Positions 9,124-17,784 of a DNA stretch of 64,000 bases are shown here, piece by piece. The translations under genes were made by a program, and so were the position numbers. The notes below the pieces were generated by a model. It saw only the letters and a program-made list of their open reading frames with translations, did not search any database and was not told the origin of the DNA. Source of the stretch: Altericroceibacterium spongiae (GTDB taxonomy: Bacteria > Pseudomonadota > Alphaproteobacteria > Sphingomonadales > Sphingomonadaceae); assembly GCF_003610805.1 (NCBI RefSeq), contig NZ_RAPF01000007.1, forward strand, positions 1 through 64,000. The letters are read 5' to 3'. Positions within the stretch are counted from its first letter, which is position 1. Each line of letters opens with the position of its first letter.

Positions 9124-10119
9124 TCAGCCCAGTTTCTTTTCCGCCAGCGCCTGCAAATCCACTTCCGGGCGCGCACCGTAATGGGAAATGATTTCCGCTG
9201 CAGCAATAGCACCGAGGCGGAGACACTTTTCCAGCGGCTCCTCACGGACAAACGCATGAAGGAATCCGGCCGCGAAAAGATCGCCTGCGCCGGTTGTATC
9301 GACAACTTCCTCAATGGGTTCAGCTGAAACTTCGGCGCGTTCCTCTCCCCGGACAACGACGGCACCTTCCGGGCCACGCGTTACCACCAGAGTCGGCACA
9401 CGCGGGGCAAGGGCAGCAATACCTTCCTCGAAATCTTCCTTATCGGTCAGTGCAGCCAGTTCGAGATGGTTGGCAAAGATGATATCGATCTTGCCCTGAT
9501 CGATCAGTTCGTGAAAATCCTGCCCGTGACGGGAAATCACGAAGGGATCGGACAGGGTGAAGGCCACTTGCCGGCCCGCTGCCTTGGCGGCGTCAATCGC
9601 TTTGCGCATAGCCGCGCGCGGTTCTTCCGGATCCCACAGATAGCCTTCGAGGAACAATACAGATCCGCCTGCAATCACATCGAGATCGAGCGCTTCGGGC
9701 GGCAGATATTGCGTCGCGCCGAGATAAGTATTCATAGTGCGCTGCCCGTCGGGCGACACAAAGATCAGGCAGCGGGCAGTCGGCGGATCACCAGCGCGTG
9801 CAGCCGTATCGAAATCGATACCGACAGCGCGAATATCATGAGCGAACACATCGCCTAACTGATCCTGCGCAACCTGACCGATAAAAGCGCATTGCGACCC
9901 CAGCGCTGACAGGCCGGCCAGCGTATTGGCCGCTGATCCGCCCGAAATTTCGCGGGCCGGGCCCATAGCATCGTATAATTCTCCGGCGCGGTCGGTATCG
10001 ATCAGGGTCATGCCCCCGCGCACCATATCCAGCTCTTCGATCAATTCGTCTTCGCAGGGTGCCATTACGTCGACGATGGCATTGCCGATTGCGACCACAT
10101 CATATCTGGGCTTACTCAT
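9124..10119 (-). CDS. Adenosine kinase-like PfkB-family kinase
   Basis: A 331-residue ribokinase-fold (PfkB) enzyme, most like the adenosine kinases annotated in alphaproteobacteria, which would recycle adenosine to AMP. The first PfkB signature includes GGSAANTLAGLSALG (about 60-75). The catalytic/anion-hole motif is DTTGAGDLFAAGFLHAF near 273-290, with the Asp acting as base. It is preceded by a good ribosome binding site (GAGGA). Sugar-kinase activity on another nucleoside or sugar cannot be excluded from sequence alone. It converges with purD, and the shared purine theme fits salvage. Confidence 0.85.
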   Translation of the reverse strand: MSKPRYDVVAIGNAIVDVMAPCEDELIEELDMVRGGMTLIDTDRAGELYDAMGPAREISGGSAANTLAGLSALGSQCAFIGQVAQDQLGDVFAHDIRAVGIDFDTAARAGDPPTARCLIFVSPDGQRTMNTYLGATQYLPPEALDLDVIAGGSVLFLEGYLWDPEEPRAAMRKAIDAAKAAGRQVAFTLSDPFVISRHGQDFHELIDQGKIDIIFANHLELAALTDKEDFEEGIAALAPRVPTLVVTRGPEGAVVVRGEERAEVSAEPIEEVVDTTGAGDLFAAGFLHAFVREEPLEKCLRLGAIAAAEIISHYGARPEVDLQALAEKKLG

Positions 10120-10190
10120 GAAATTCCTCTTTTATGGGCAAGTCATTCGGACGTTGACTTGGACCCGCAGGCACGTAATCGCAACCATAG

Positions 10191-10895
10191 ATGCCTGTTA
10201 TCGTCACAAGTCTGATGCTTGCTCTCGGTCAACTCACCGGACCGAAGCTGTGGCGCATCCTTGCCAAAAGCGTCACTTTGACGGCGCTGATCGTTGCCGT
10301 TCTGGGAACGGGTGTATGGTACGGTCTCGACTGGATACTGGCCAGAGCCGGTCTGTCAGACACTTTATTTGCAGGTTCCGCAGGCTTGCGCGAAACGGCA
10401 AGCCTGGTGCTTTCCTTCATCGCAATATGGCTGATCTGGCGAATTGTCGCCATGGCAGTGATCCAGTTCTTTGCCGGAGAGATCATCGAGGCCGTCGAAA
10501 CACGATATTACCCGCGAGCTGCACAACAGGCCCGCAACCTGTCTTTGAAACAGGAATGGTCGGTCGGCCTTGCTGCCTCAGGCAGGGCGCTGCTCACCAA
10601 TATAATCGTTCTTCCCTTCGCTATCCTGCTGTTGTTCACCGCAATCGGCCCGGCCATTTTGTTCTGGGCCGTCAATGCCCTGTTACTGGGCCGCGAATTG
10701 CAGGACATGGTATGGCTGCGCCACTGCCATACACCCGACGCGCCTGCTCCGTTTTCGCGAAGCGAGCGCTTTATGCTAGGCGGCATTGTAGCGGCGCTTC
10801 TTCTTGTGCCCGTCGCCAATTTTCTTGCCCCTGTGCTCGGTGCAGCGGCAGCCACTCACCTTCTTCATCGCAAGAGAGATAATCATGCGGCTTAA
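10191..10895 (+). CDS. EI24-family integral membrane protein
   Basis: This 234-residue membrane protein matches the EI24/CysZ-like family (start LMLALGQLTGPKLWRIL, then several hydrophobic helices at about 25-50, 70-95, 135-170 and 195-220). Some family members (CysZ) move sulfate, but most alphaproteobacterial members are uncharacterised, so transport is only a possibility. The end overlaps the start of the lipoprotein gene by 11 bases, so the two are co-translated. Confidence 0.8.
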   Translation: MPVIVTSLMLALGQLTGPKLWRILAKSVTLTALIVAVLGTGVWYGLDWILARAGLSDTLFAGSAGLRETASLVLSFIAIWLIWRIVAMAVIQFFAGEIIEAVETRYYPRAAQQARNLSLKQEWSVGLAASGRALLTNIIVLPFAILLLFTAIGPAILFWAVNALLLGRELQDMVWLRHCHTPDAPAPFSRSERFMLGGIVAALLLVPVANFLAPVLGAAAATHLLHRKRDNHAA

Positions 10896-11316
10896 TCCGG
10901 CTTTATGTCTGCTTCCCCTGCTCGCAGCCTGCGCCAGCAGTGGCGGCATCACCGGCAACAGCACACCACCGCCCAGTCGCGACAAGCCGATCCGCGTGCC
11001 ACCGACGAGACCCGCTCCGCCGCCACCGGCCAAACGCGGCTTTGAGGCCCCGCAGGTACTGCGCATGGCGGGGCTGGAAGATGTTATTCTAAAGGACAGT
11101 AAGGCGCTTATCCGCCTGTTCGGCCCGCCGCGCCTCGATGTACATGAAGGCGACATGCAGAAGCTGCAATTTGCCGGTTCTTCCTGTGTGCTGGACATCT
11201 ATCTCTATCCCACACGGGAAGGCGCAGAGCCGGTCGCCACCTATGTCGATGCCCGCCGCCAGAGCGACGGACTCGATGTCGACCGCGCTGCCTGCGTCAA
11301 AGCTTTGCGACGATAA
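10885..11316 (+). CDS. Small Pro-rich lipoprotein of unknown function
   Basis: A 143-residue secreted protein. The chosen ATG at 10885 gives MRLNPALCLLPLLAAC, a signal peptide with lipobox LAAC (Cys16); an earlier ATG in the same frame lacks such a signal. A Pro/Arg-rich linker (about 30-50) is followed by a compact domain with MAGLEDVILKDSKALIRLFG, resembling small envelope domains that recur in sphingomonads. Two further cysteines (in SSCVLDIYLY and near the C-terminus) could form a disulfide. It overlaps the EI24 gene, suggesting the two envelope proteins work together. No family name is claimed. Confidence 0.8.
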   Translation: MRLNPALCLLPLLAACASSGGITGNSTPPPSRDKPIRVPPTRPAPPPPAKRGFEAPQVLRMAGLEDVILKDSKALIRLFGPPRLDVHEGDMQKLQFAGSSCVLDIYLYPTREGAEPVATYVDARRQSDGLDVDRAACVKALRR

Positions 11317-11322
11317 GGAAAA

Positions 11323-11784
11323 TCAGGGCTGCACAACAGGCCCGACAATTGCCTGTTCATAGCGCTCGCACACCGCCTGCACCTCTTCGGGCCGATGGGG
11401 TAAAGGCAGACTGCCCATTGCCTGAAAAAAGCGATCATGCCGTGCCGGGGTCGCGACAAGCATCATACAGGCGCTGCCATCCAGGGCCGAAAAACTATGC
11501 ACATCGCCTTGGGGCACAAAGACCGAGGCGCCGCATTCCGCCAAAAAACGATCATTCCCGACGAGAAACAGCAAATGCCCGCGTGTAACGGTGAACAGTT
11601 TGTCTTCGGTGAAGGATATATGAGCCGGAGCGCCAAGTGCAGGCGCGACAGTCAACGCCATGGCCGTCAGGGGCGCCGCCTCTCCGCCCAGCAATATCTC
11701 GGCATGGATGCCCGAAAAATCTGCTGTGCCACATGTCGCAAGCAAGCCACGCGGTATATCCGGACCGGTATCTGTTTCAGTCAT
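11323..11784 (-). CDS. Cupin-domain protein
   Basis: A 153-residue single-domain cupin. The core runs from about 30 to 115, with LTVAPALGAPAHISFTEDKLFTV (first cupin motif region; His and Glu metal ligands) and FVPQGDVHSF (second motif His). The family binds metals and small molecules; the ligand is unknown. The start at 11784 is preferred over an ATG two codons earlier because GAGGA then stands six bases upstream. It diverges from the LysR regulator across about 95 bp, and is the obvious candidate target of that regulator. Confidence 0.8.
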   Translation of the reverse strand: MTETDTGPDIPRGLLATCGTADFSGIHAEILLGGEAAPLTAMALTVAPALGAPAHISFTEDKLFTVTRGHLLFLVGNDRFLAECGASVFVPQGDVHSFSALDGSACMMLVATPARHDRFFQAMGSLPLPHRPEEVQAVCERYEQAIVGPVVQP

Positions 11785-11834
11785 AATCATTCCTCAAATG
11801 GTTCACTTGGCTTTAGCACTTGCGCCACTGCCTG

Positions 11835-11851
11835 ATTATCCGGCAGATAAT
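11835..11851. promoter_or_regulatory. Candidate LysR-type operator between cupin and lysR genes
   Basis: ATTATC (11835-11840) and GATAAT (11846-11851) are an inverted repeat with a 5-base spacer, containing the T-N11-A core expected of LysR-type sites. A second GATAATCC half-site follows at 11857. Its position between divergent starts suits control of both genes. Confidence 0.55.
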
Positions 11852-11880
11852 GGACAGATAATCCTAAATTCTGGACAATA

Positions 11881-12777
11881 ATGGTGAAGCTCGATCCTCT
11901 TCAGGCCTTTGTTGCGGTAGTGCGCGCAGGAGGCTTTTCCGCCGCTGCTCGACGCAGCGGAACACCGCGTTCAACACTCAGTCTTCAGGTTCGTTCGCTC
12001 GAACAATCTCTTGACCTCCGGCTCCTCAAGCGCTCGACCCGCTCCATCACACTGACCGAGGACGGACAGCGCCTGTTTCAGGAAGCCGATGGTCTTCTGG
12101 ACAGGCTGGACCGCACCATGGAGAGCCTGCGTGGCCATTCCGGTACTTTGCAGGGGCTGATCCGCATTACTGCACCCAGCGATTTCCCAGGCCTGTTTCT
12201 GGCTGAGGCGGTAGCCGGCTTCACCCGCCAACACCCGGAAGTGCGTTTTGCGATCACGCTCACCAATACCAAGATCGATCTTGTCCGCGAAAATATCGAT
12301 ATCGCAATCCGTGCCGGCCGCAATCATGCGCCGGATGCAGTGGAACGGCCCTTACTCGACATGGAATGGACCTTTTGTGCAAGCAGCGAATGGGTCGCAC
12401 ATCACGGACAGCCGCGCGCAATAGCCGACATCACGCAATTTATTGCTCCGCCTGTCGCTTTGCGAAACTATCTCAAGGGTGTCGTTCTCGGTGGAGCAGA
12501 GCTTCCCGAACCCGCAATCGAAGTGGACAACCACTTTATGGCCCGGGATCTTGTGGTTTGCGGCTTCGGCGTCGGCCTGTTGCCGACCGGACTGTGCCGC
12601 GAAGCGCTGGCAAACGAACAAATGCAGCAGCTGTTGCCCGATAGCATCCAGGGCAGCACCAGGCTTACACTGACGTTCCCTTCCCGCGCCGATATGGTCC
12701 CGCGCATACGCGCATTCGCCGATTATTTGTGCGGCACCTTGCAGAACAGACAACTATTGCAAAAAATCCCTCGGTAA
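11881..12777 (+). CDS. LysR-family transcriptional regulator
   Basis: A 298-residue regulator. The N-terminal winged helix-turn-helix (about 5-65) shows the family pattern AFVAVVRAGGFSAAARRSG, then STLSLQVRSLEQSLDLRLL. The C-terminal LysR substrate-binding domain (about 90-290) begins with LQGLIRITAPSDFPGLFLAE. It is most like the CrgA/YafC-type subgroup that controls an adjacent divergent gene, here the cupin. The effector is not predictable. The ATG at 11881 directly follows an A+T-rich stretch that could hold an overlapping promoter. Confidence 0.92.
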   Translation: MVKLDPLQAFVAVVRAGGFSAAARRSGTPRSTLSLQVRSLEQSLDLRLLKRSTRSITLTEDGQRLFQEADGLLDRLDRTMESLRGHSGTLQGLIRITAPSDFPGLFLAEAVAGFTRQHPEVRFAITLTNTKIDLVRENIDIAIRAGRNHAPDAVERPLLDMEWTFCASSEWVAHHGQPRAIADITQFIAPPVALRNYLKGVVLGGAELPEPAIEVDNHFMARDLVVCGFGVGLLPTGLCREALANEQMQQLLPDSIQGSTRLTLTFPSRADMVPRIRAFADYLCGTLQNRQLLQKIPR

Positions 12778-12838
12778 CATTGATTTAAACCTCTGCGCAC
12801 ACAATGCCGACCGGACACGGAAAGGGCTTCTCCGGGGC

Positions 12839-13780
12839 ATGAATATGCAATTCGAGAAAATTGCGCAGTCAATTGCGGCAGACGGGATCATTGCCTCTTC
12901 AGATATTCTGGCCTTGCGGCGCACAGGCTGGTCCGACGGAGAAATTACACCGTCTCAGGCCAAAGCGATTTTCGATCTTAACGATGCACTGACCGAACGG
13001 CCCGAAGAATGGGTAGACTTCTTTGTCGAAGCGATTGGCGACCATGTGCTGAACGGCATCGATCCGAAAGGCCATGTCAGCGAGGAACAGGGATACTGGC
13101 TCATTTCCCGGCTTAGCGACTCGGGGCATCTGAACAGTATGGCCGAGCTGCATCTGCTTACCCGGCTGGTCGAGCAGGCTGACAGCGTACCCGAAAATCT
13201 GAGGTGCTTTATTCTGGAAGAATTGGAGCGGGCGATCCTCACCGGTACTGGCCCCACACGCTGCGGAGGTGAACTGGCCGCAAACCATGTAACATCAGCC
13301 GAATGCACGATCTTGCGTCGTGTGATTTTTGCTCCGGCGAGTGACCGGCCGGCCGCTGTCAGCAAGCGCGAAGCGGATCTGCTGTTCCGCATCAAACAGG
13401 CGACGCGCCATGCTGAAAATGCGCCCGAATGGGAGCAGCTCTTCGTACAGGGCGTAGCCAATTATCTGCGGGGCTTTTCGCCAAGTAACGCGCAATTATC
13501 GCGTAAAAAGGCCAAAGCACTGGACAAATTCATGAGCGACCGGAATCATCATGCAGGTCGCTTCTTGGGCCGTATGGCGCAGGAAGCTCCCAATAGTATG
13601 GGGGTGGTTTTCGGCAGAAAGCGCACAGATTCCACTGTCAGCCTCGATAAGCAGGTGGCACGGGCTGCACAGATTTCCACTACCGAACAGAAATGGCTCG
13701 ACGACCATCTCGGTCCCAGGGGTGAGCGAGACGATTATGACTGCGCCTTGCTGGCTTTTCTCTCAGAAGAGCGGGGCTGA
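12839..13780 (+). CDS. Unknown protein with two similar helical repeats
   Basis: A 313-residue cytoplasmic protein with no signal peptide or membrane helix. I do not recognise a named family. Two stretches resemble each other: about 10-135 (with ERPEEWVDFFVEAIGDHVL) and about 150-255 (with ENAPEWEQLFVQGVANYLRG). Both have the pattern E-W-x-x-x-F-V followed by a G-x-x-x-x-L turn and an acidic or Lys-rich helix, which points to an ancient internal duplication. It is convergent with sufA. Function cannot be inferred; the repeated helical fold suggests a protein-interaction role. Confidence 0.75.
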   Translation: MNMQFEKIAQSIAADGIIASSDILALRRTGWSDGEITPSQAKAIFDLNDALTERPEEWVDFFVEAIGDHVLNGIDPKGHVSEEQGYWLISRLSDSGHLNSMAELHLLTRLVEQADSVPENLRCFILEELERAILTGTGPTRCGGELAANHVTSAECTILRRVIFAPASDRPAAVSKREADLLFRIKQATRHAENAPEWEQLFVQGVANYLRGFSPSNAQLSRKKAKALDKFMSDRNHHAGRFLGRMAQEAPNSMGVVFGRKRTDSTVSLDKQVARAAQISTTEQKWLDDHLGPRGERDDYDCALLAFLSEERG

Positions 13781-13807
13781 CCCTATTCACCAGCCAACGC
13801 GCAACTA

Positions 13808-14167
13808 TCAGACCATAAAGCTTTCACCGCAACCGCAGGCACCTTTGGCATTGGGATTATCAAACACGAAACCGGCAGTGAAATCATCCTCCTGCCAGTC
13901 CATGACCGATCCCACCAGATAAAGCACCGAAGCGCCGTCAATATAGAACAGGCCGCCGGGGGTTTCGATCTTCTCATCGAAATTATTCTCTTCGGTCACA
14001 TAATCGACCGAATAAGCAAGGCCCGAACAGCCGCGACGAGGCGTGGAGAGTTTGACACCGATCGCCCCTTCCGGTGCTTTCGCCATCAGATCGGCAATGC
14101 GTTGCTCAGCCGCAGGAGTGAGAGACACGGCAGCGGGGCGAGTGCGGGTTTTGGTTTCAGCCATCAT
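13808..14167 (-). CDS. sufA: SufA-type iron-sulfur cluster carrier
   Basis: A-type carrier (HesB/IscA fold, 119 residues) that receives Fe-S clusters from the SufBCD scaffold and passes them to apoproteins. The three family cysteines are present: Cys47 (RRGCSGLAY), Cys111 and Cys113 (ACGCGESF). It is the last gene of the suf operon. Its ATG overlaps the sufT stop by four bases. A second HesB-type protein at 41660 probably has the ErpA/IscA role. Confidence 0.92.
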   Translation of the reverse strand: MMAETKTRTRPAAVSLTPAAEQRIADLMAKAPEGAIGVKLSTPRRGCSGLAYSVDYVTEENNFDEKIETPGGLFYIDGASVLYLVGSVMDWQEDDFTAGFVFDNPNAKGACGCGESFMV

Positions 14168-14673
14168 AGCATTCCCAGTTCGAGACGCGCTTCATCGCTC
14201 ATTTTGGCAGGATCCCATGGCGGGTCCCAGGTTACATTGACCTGTGCATCGCGCACGCCCGGAATATTGCCGATCCGCAATTCGATTTCGCCAGGCATGG
14301 TCTCAGCCACAGGACAATGCGGTGTGGTCAGAGTCATGGTGATCGCGACATCGGCATCGTCGGTGACATCGACACCATAGATGAGACCAAGATCGTAAAT
14401 ATTCACCGGAATTTCCGGATCGTAAATATCCTTCAGCGCTTCGATCACCGCCTCATAAAGCGGGCCGCCCGGCTCCCCGGCGGATATCCCTTCAGGGGCT
14501 TTTGCAAGGAAACCATCGAGATAATCTTTCTTGCGTTCGCCGTTTTCCTCGGACTCCTCCGTCGGGGACGGGATATCCGAGACGCGTGCACGCGGGGGCT
14601 TGTCCACGCCAATCACTTGCTCCGTGGGCGGCGGTGCAGCGACATATTCCTTCTTTTCGCTCGTCTCGCTCAT
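14164..14673 (-). CDS. sufT: SUF-system assembly factor SufT (MIP18/DUF59)
   Basis: A 169-residue protein whose C-terminal half (about 70-169) is a DUF59/MIP18 domain (ALKDIYDPEIPVNIYDLGLIY, TLTTPHCPVAETM). The Cys in HCPVA is the conserved family cysteine. The charged N-terminal extension is low complexity. SufT proteins help deliver Fe-S clusters to target enzymes. Overlap with sufS and sufA (ATGA at both ends) shows translational coupling. Confidence 0.9.
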   Translation of the reverse strand: MSETSEKKEYVAAPPPTEQVIGVDKPPRARVSDIPSPTEESEENGERKKDYLDGFLAKAPEGISAGEPGGPLYEAVIEALKDIYDPEIPVNIYDLGLIYGVDVTDDADVAITMTLTTPHCPVAETMPGEIELRIGNIPGVRDAQVNVTWDPPWDPAKMSDEARLELGML

Positions 14674-15884
14674 CCGAAAATCCTCTTGGTACGCTCGATG
14701 CCGCGAATCAGTGCCGCCACATCCTCTTCATCACTATACAGGCCGAAGCTGGCGCGGGCCGTGGCGGGAACGCCGAGATGCTCCATCAGCGGTTGCGCGC
14801 AGTGATGACCGGCGCGAATCGCAACATTCTCTTCATCCAATATGGTGCCGAGATCATGCGGGTGAACCCCCAGCATGGCGAAACTGACGATTCCGGCCGA
14901 ATCTTCCGGCCCGAAAACGGTCACATCATTCATGCCGCGCAAAGCCTCCCGCGTCTGCGCAACCAGCCGCGCTTCATGGGCATGAATTGTATCGAGCCCG
15001 GTATCTGTCACATAGTCGCAGGCTACGGCCAGACCGATAGCCTCGACAATAGCCGGCGTCCCGGCTTCAAAACGCTGCGGGGCCGGGGCGTAGGTGGTCT
15101 TTTCAAAAGTCACCTTGTCGATCATCGACCCACCGCCCTGCCAGGGCTTCATACTGTCGAGAATATCCGCTCGGGCCCACAGAGCACCAATCCCGGTGGG
15201 CCCGTAAAGCTTGTGACCGGAAAAGGCGTAGAAGTCGCAATCAAGCGCCCCAACATCCACTGAAATTCTGGGAACGGCCTGACAGCCATCAAGCAGCAGC
15301 TTGGCCCCGACACAATGGGCCAGCCCGGCTGCCCGCTTCACATCGAGCACCGAACCGAGCACATTCGAAATATGCGCCAGCGCCACCAGCTTGTGCTGTG
15401 GTGTCAGCATCTGTTCCATCGCATCGAGATCGATCGCTCCGTCAGCCGTGAGCGGGCAAACATCGATTTCAATTCCTATCCGGTCGCGCAAAAGTTGCCA
15501 TGGCACGATATTGGAATGATGCTCGAGCTGCGACACGAGGATACGATCCCCGGCTTTCAGCCAGTTTTCTCCCCAGCTATAAGCCACCAGATTGATCGCT
15601 TCAGTGGCGCCGCGGGTGAAAACGACTTCCTCTTCACGGCCCCCGATAAATTCAGCCACCCGGCGGCGGGCGGCTTCATAACCCAGCGTCATTTCAGCCG
15701 AGCGCCCATAAACACCGCGATGCACAGTCGCATAGTCGGAGCCTATCGCCCGGGAAACCGCGTCAATCACCGCTTGCGGCTTCTGCGCTGTGGCCGCAGT
15801 ATCGAGATAATGCCAAGGTTGCCCTTCGGCATTCAACATGCCTGGGAAATCAGCTTTGCGGGTCAACAGAGCATTCTCGCTCAT
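14670..15884 (-). CDS. sufS: Cysteine desulfurase SufS
   Basis: A PLP enzyme (404 residues) that takes sulfur from cysteine to form alanine and an enzyme persulfide for Fe-S assembly. The PLP lysine is in FSGHKLYGPTG, and the group II desulfurase catalytic Cys lies in RAGHHCAQPL. HRGVYGRSAEMTLGYEAARR and VFTRGATEAINLVAYSWG match the fold. The gene overlaps sufD upstream by four bases. There is no sufE inside the operon, so a SufE-like sulfur relay partner must be elsewhere. Confidence 0.96.
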   Translation of the reverse strand: MSENALLTRKADFPGMLNAEGQPWHYLDTAATAQKPQAVIDAVSRAIGSDYATVHRGVYGRSAEMTLGYEAARRRVAEFIGGREEEVVFTRGATEAINLVAYSWGENWLKAGDRILVSQLEHHSNIVPWQLLRDRIGIEIDVCPLTADGAIDLDAMEQMLTPQHKLVALAHISNVLGSVLDVKRAAGLAHCVGAKLLLDGCQAVPRISVDVGALDCDFYAFSGHKLYGPTGIGALWARADILDSMKPWQGGGSMIDKVTFEKTTYAPAPQRFEAGTPAIVEAIGLAVACDYVTDTGLDTIHAHEARLVAQTREALRGMNDVTVFGPEDSAGIVSFAMLGVHPHDLGTILDEENVAIRAGHHCAQPLMEHLGVPATARASFGLYSDEEDVAALIRGIERTKRIFG

Positions 15885-16639
15885 AAGGCGTCTCCCAACG
15901 CTTTCAGCGCATGATCGAGCAACTCGCCCTGCTGCACTTCATCATCCAGCGCCGCGAAGGCGTCCGCCAGAAAAGCGCGAACCAGCAGCTTGCGAGCTTC
16001 CTCGGGCGGCAAGCCACGAGCGGCCATATAGAAGCGCGCCTGTTCATCGAGTTGGCCGACCGTTGCGCCATGCGCGCATTTCACGTCATCGGCAAAAATC
16101 TCGAGCTGCGGCACGGCATTGGCAGCAGCGCCGCGCTCCAGCAACAGGCCCTTAAAGTCCTGCGCTGCATCGGTCTTCTGCGCGTGGCGAGCGACATCGA
16201 TCCGGCCGAGAAAGTTGCCCACGCCCTTGCCCCAGTGAACAGCGCGAACCGTCTGATTGGAAGTCGCTTCCGGTTCGGCATGGATCACATGCGTCACAAA
16301 TTCACGTGTCGTCTGCTCACCACCCAGCGTCACACCGCCAAATTCGAAATGGGCGCCCCTGGCCAGCTTAATATCTAGTTCGATCCGCGCAAATTGACTC
16401 GCGGCATTAACGGCGAAGATTTCGCATCGCCCGCCTTCGCCAACCGATACACGCAATCGCCGCAAATCGACGTCGTCGGAGCCATCGAGCAGAAAGACGT
16501 CACGATAGGTGTCACCGGGCGCAATGGCGATTTCCTGCCAGTCATTGATCGCCGCAAGATCAAGCGTATGGAGCGCATCCACATCCGAATAGCGCCATTC
16601 TTCCGCTTTGCGGGTCGGATAGGTTGCTGCCTCAACCAT
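15881..16639 (-). CDS. sufD: SufD scaffold subunit
   Basis: SufD (252 residues) forms the SufBC2D scaffold where Fe-S clusters are built. The C-terminal helical/beta-helix region shows the SufB/D signature (CAHGATVGQLDEQARFYMAARG, EEARKLLVRAFLADAF). It is shorter than enterobacterial SufD (about 420 aa), because the N-terminal part is reduced, as is common in alphaproteobacteria. Its ATG shares one base with the sufC stop and its stop overlaps sufS by four bases. Confidence 0.93.
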   Translation of the reverse strand: MVEAATYPTRKAEEWRYSDVDALHTLDLAAINDWQEIAIAPGDTYRDVFLLDGSDDVDLRRLRVSVGEGGRCEIFAVNAASQFARIELDIKLARGAHFEFGGVTLGGEQTTREFVTHVIHAEPEATSNQTVRAVHWGKGVGNFLGRIDVARHAQKTDAAQDFKGLLLERGAAANAVPQLEIFADDVKCAHGATVGQLDEQARFYMAARGLPPEEARKLLVRAFLADAFAALDDEVQQGELLDHALKALGDAL

Positions 16640-17382
16640 CAGGCCGCCACCGCTTCATAGCCTTCGCTTTCGAGTTGAAGAGCCAGATCCGGTCCGCCCG
16701 TCTTCACAATGCGCCCCTTGGCCAGAACATGCACAATATCGGGCTTCACATAATCGAGCAGGCGCTGATAATGGGTGATTAGCAGAACACCCTTGTCGGG
16801 TGCACGCATGATCGTGTTGATGCCTTCGCCAACAATTTTCAGCGCATCGATATCGAGGCCGGAATCCGTCTCATCCAGAACGGCGAATTTGGGATCGAGA
16901 ATGCCCATCTGAACCATTTCGGCGCGCTTCTTTTCACCGCCTGAAAAACCGACATTCACATTGCGCTTGAGCATATCCATATCGAGCCGCAGCAAACCGG
17001 CCTTTTCCTTTGCCAGTTTGAGAAATTCACCGCCGCTCAGCGGTTCTTCCCCACGATATTTGCGCTGCGCATTCAAAGCTTCACGCAGAAACTGCACATT
17101 CGATACGCCAGGTATTTCAACCGGATATTGAAAGCCCAGAAATGTCCCGGCAGCAGCACGCTCATGTGGCTCCATCGACAACAAATCCTCACCGTTGAAA
17201 GTCACTGTCCCCTGAGTCACTTCATAGCCAGGGCGACCACCCAGCACATAAGCGAGGGTGGATTTGCCCGCGCCATTCGGCCCCATAATGGCATGCACTT
17301 CACCGGCATTTACTTCGAGATCGAGCCCCCGGAGGATTTCTTTGCCGTCAATTTCGGCATGAAGGTTTTCGATTTTAAGCAT
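16639..17382 (-). CDS. sufC: Fe-S assembly ATPase SufC
   Basis: ABC-type ATPase (247 residues) that drives conformational change of the SufBCD scaffold. Visible motifs are Walker A GPNGAGKST (about 36-44), the SufC-specific signature FSGGEKKR, and Walker B FAVLDETDSGLDID. It is cytosolic and not a transporter. It begins 30 bp after the stop of the unknown secreted protein gene, the only real gap in this operon. Confidence 0.96.
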   Translation of the reverse strand: MLKIENLHAEIDGKEILRGLDLEVNAGEVHAIMGPNGAGKSTLAYVLGGRPGYEVTQGTVTFNGEDLLSMEPHERAAAGTFLGFQYPVEIPGVSNVQFLREALNAQRKYRGEEPLSGGEFLKLAKEKAGLLRLDMDMLKRNVNVGFSGGEKKRAEMVQMGILDPKFAVLDETDSGLDIDALKIVGEGINTIMRAPDKGVLLITHYQRLLDYVKPDIVHVLAKGRIVKTGGPDLALQLESEGYEAVAA

Positions 17383-17412
17383 ATCTGTCTCTTCTGTATG
17401 AGCGGACTGGCG

Positions 17413-17784
17413 TTAGCCTTCAGGGCAGCGCATCCGCTTGAAACTATAGGTATCGGTGGATGTAATGAGGGTCTGTCCATCACCGGAAAGCTGATAGCGC
17501 GCCGTCGATTCCCAACTTTCTCCTTCGCCGCTATAGCTGGCGGTAATCAGGATCTCTCGCGGACCGACAGTTTCAATCTGTGTGATGTTGCCTGTGGCCT
17601 CCCAGCCACGCAATGCATCACTTTCGATTGTCAGCGTCGCATCGCTTGGTTGCTGGCAGAATTGCGCCGCTTCCTCCCAACGACCCTGAAAAGCCTGCGG
17701 CACCTGTACATTGCTTTGCGCCGTAACAGTGACGGGAGCAGCCGCAAAAAGCAGTGTCAAAAGGCCAATCCGCATCCTCATCAT
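17413..17784 (-). CDS. Secreted unknown protein inside the suf operon
   Basis: A 123-residue protein with a clear signal peptide ([20 protein letters not shown], cut near residue 22) and a small all-beta-looking domain containing [20 protein letters not shown] and a C-terminal KRMRCPEG; the two cysteines (about 43 and 120) may form a disulfide. The fold hints at a lipocalin-like or META-like barrel, but I do not recognise a family. Its ATG overlaps the sufB stop by four bases, so it is translated with the Suf proteins although it is exported. A role in iron or oxidative stress at the envelope is a guess. Confidence 0.75.
   Translation of the reverse strand: MMRMRIGLLTLLFAAAPVTVTAQSNVQVPQAFQGRWEEAAQFCQQPSDATLTIESDALRGWEATGNITQIETVGPREILITASYSGEGESWESTARYQLSGDGQTLITSTDTYSFKRMRCPEG

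Noticed and set aside
10509-11345. A 17-base match (GCTGCACAACAGGCCCG) at 10509 and again at about 11328
   Set aside because: Only two copies and one lies in the EI24 coding sequence, so chance or local conversion explains it; no repeat family is supported.
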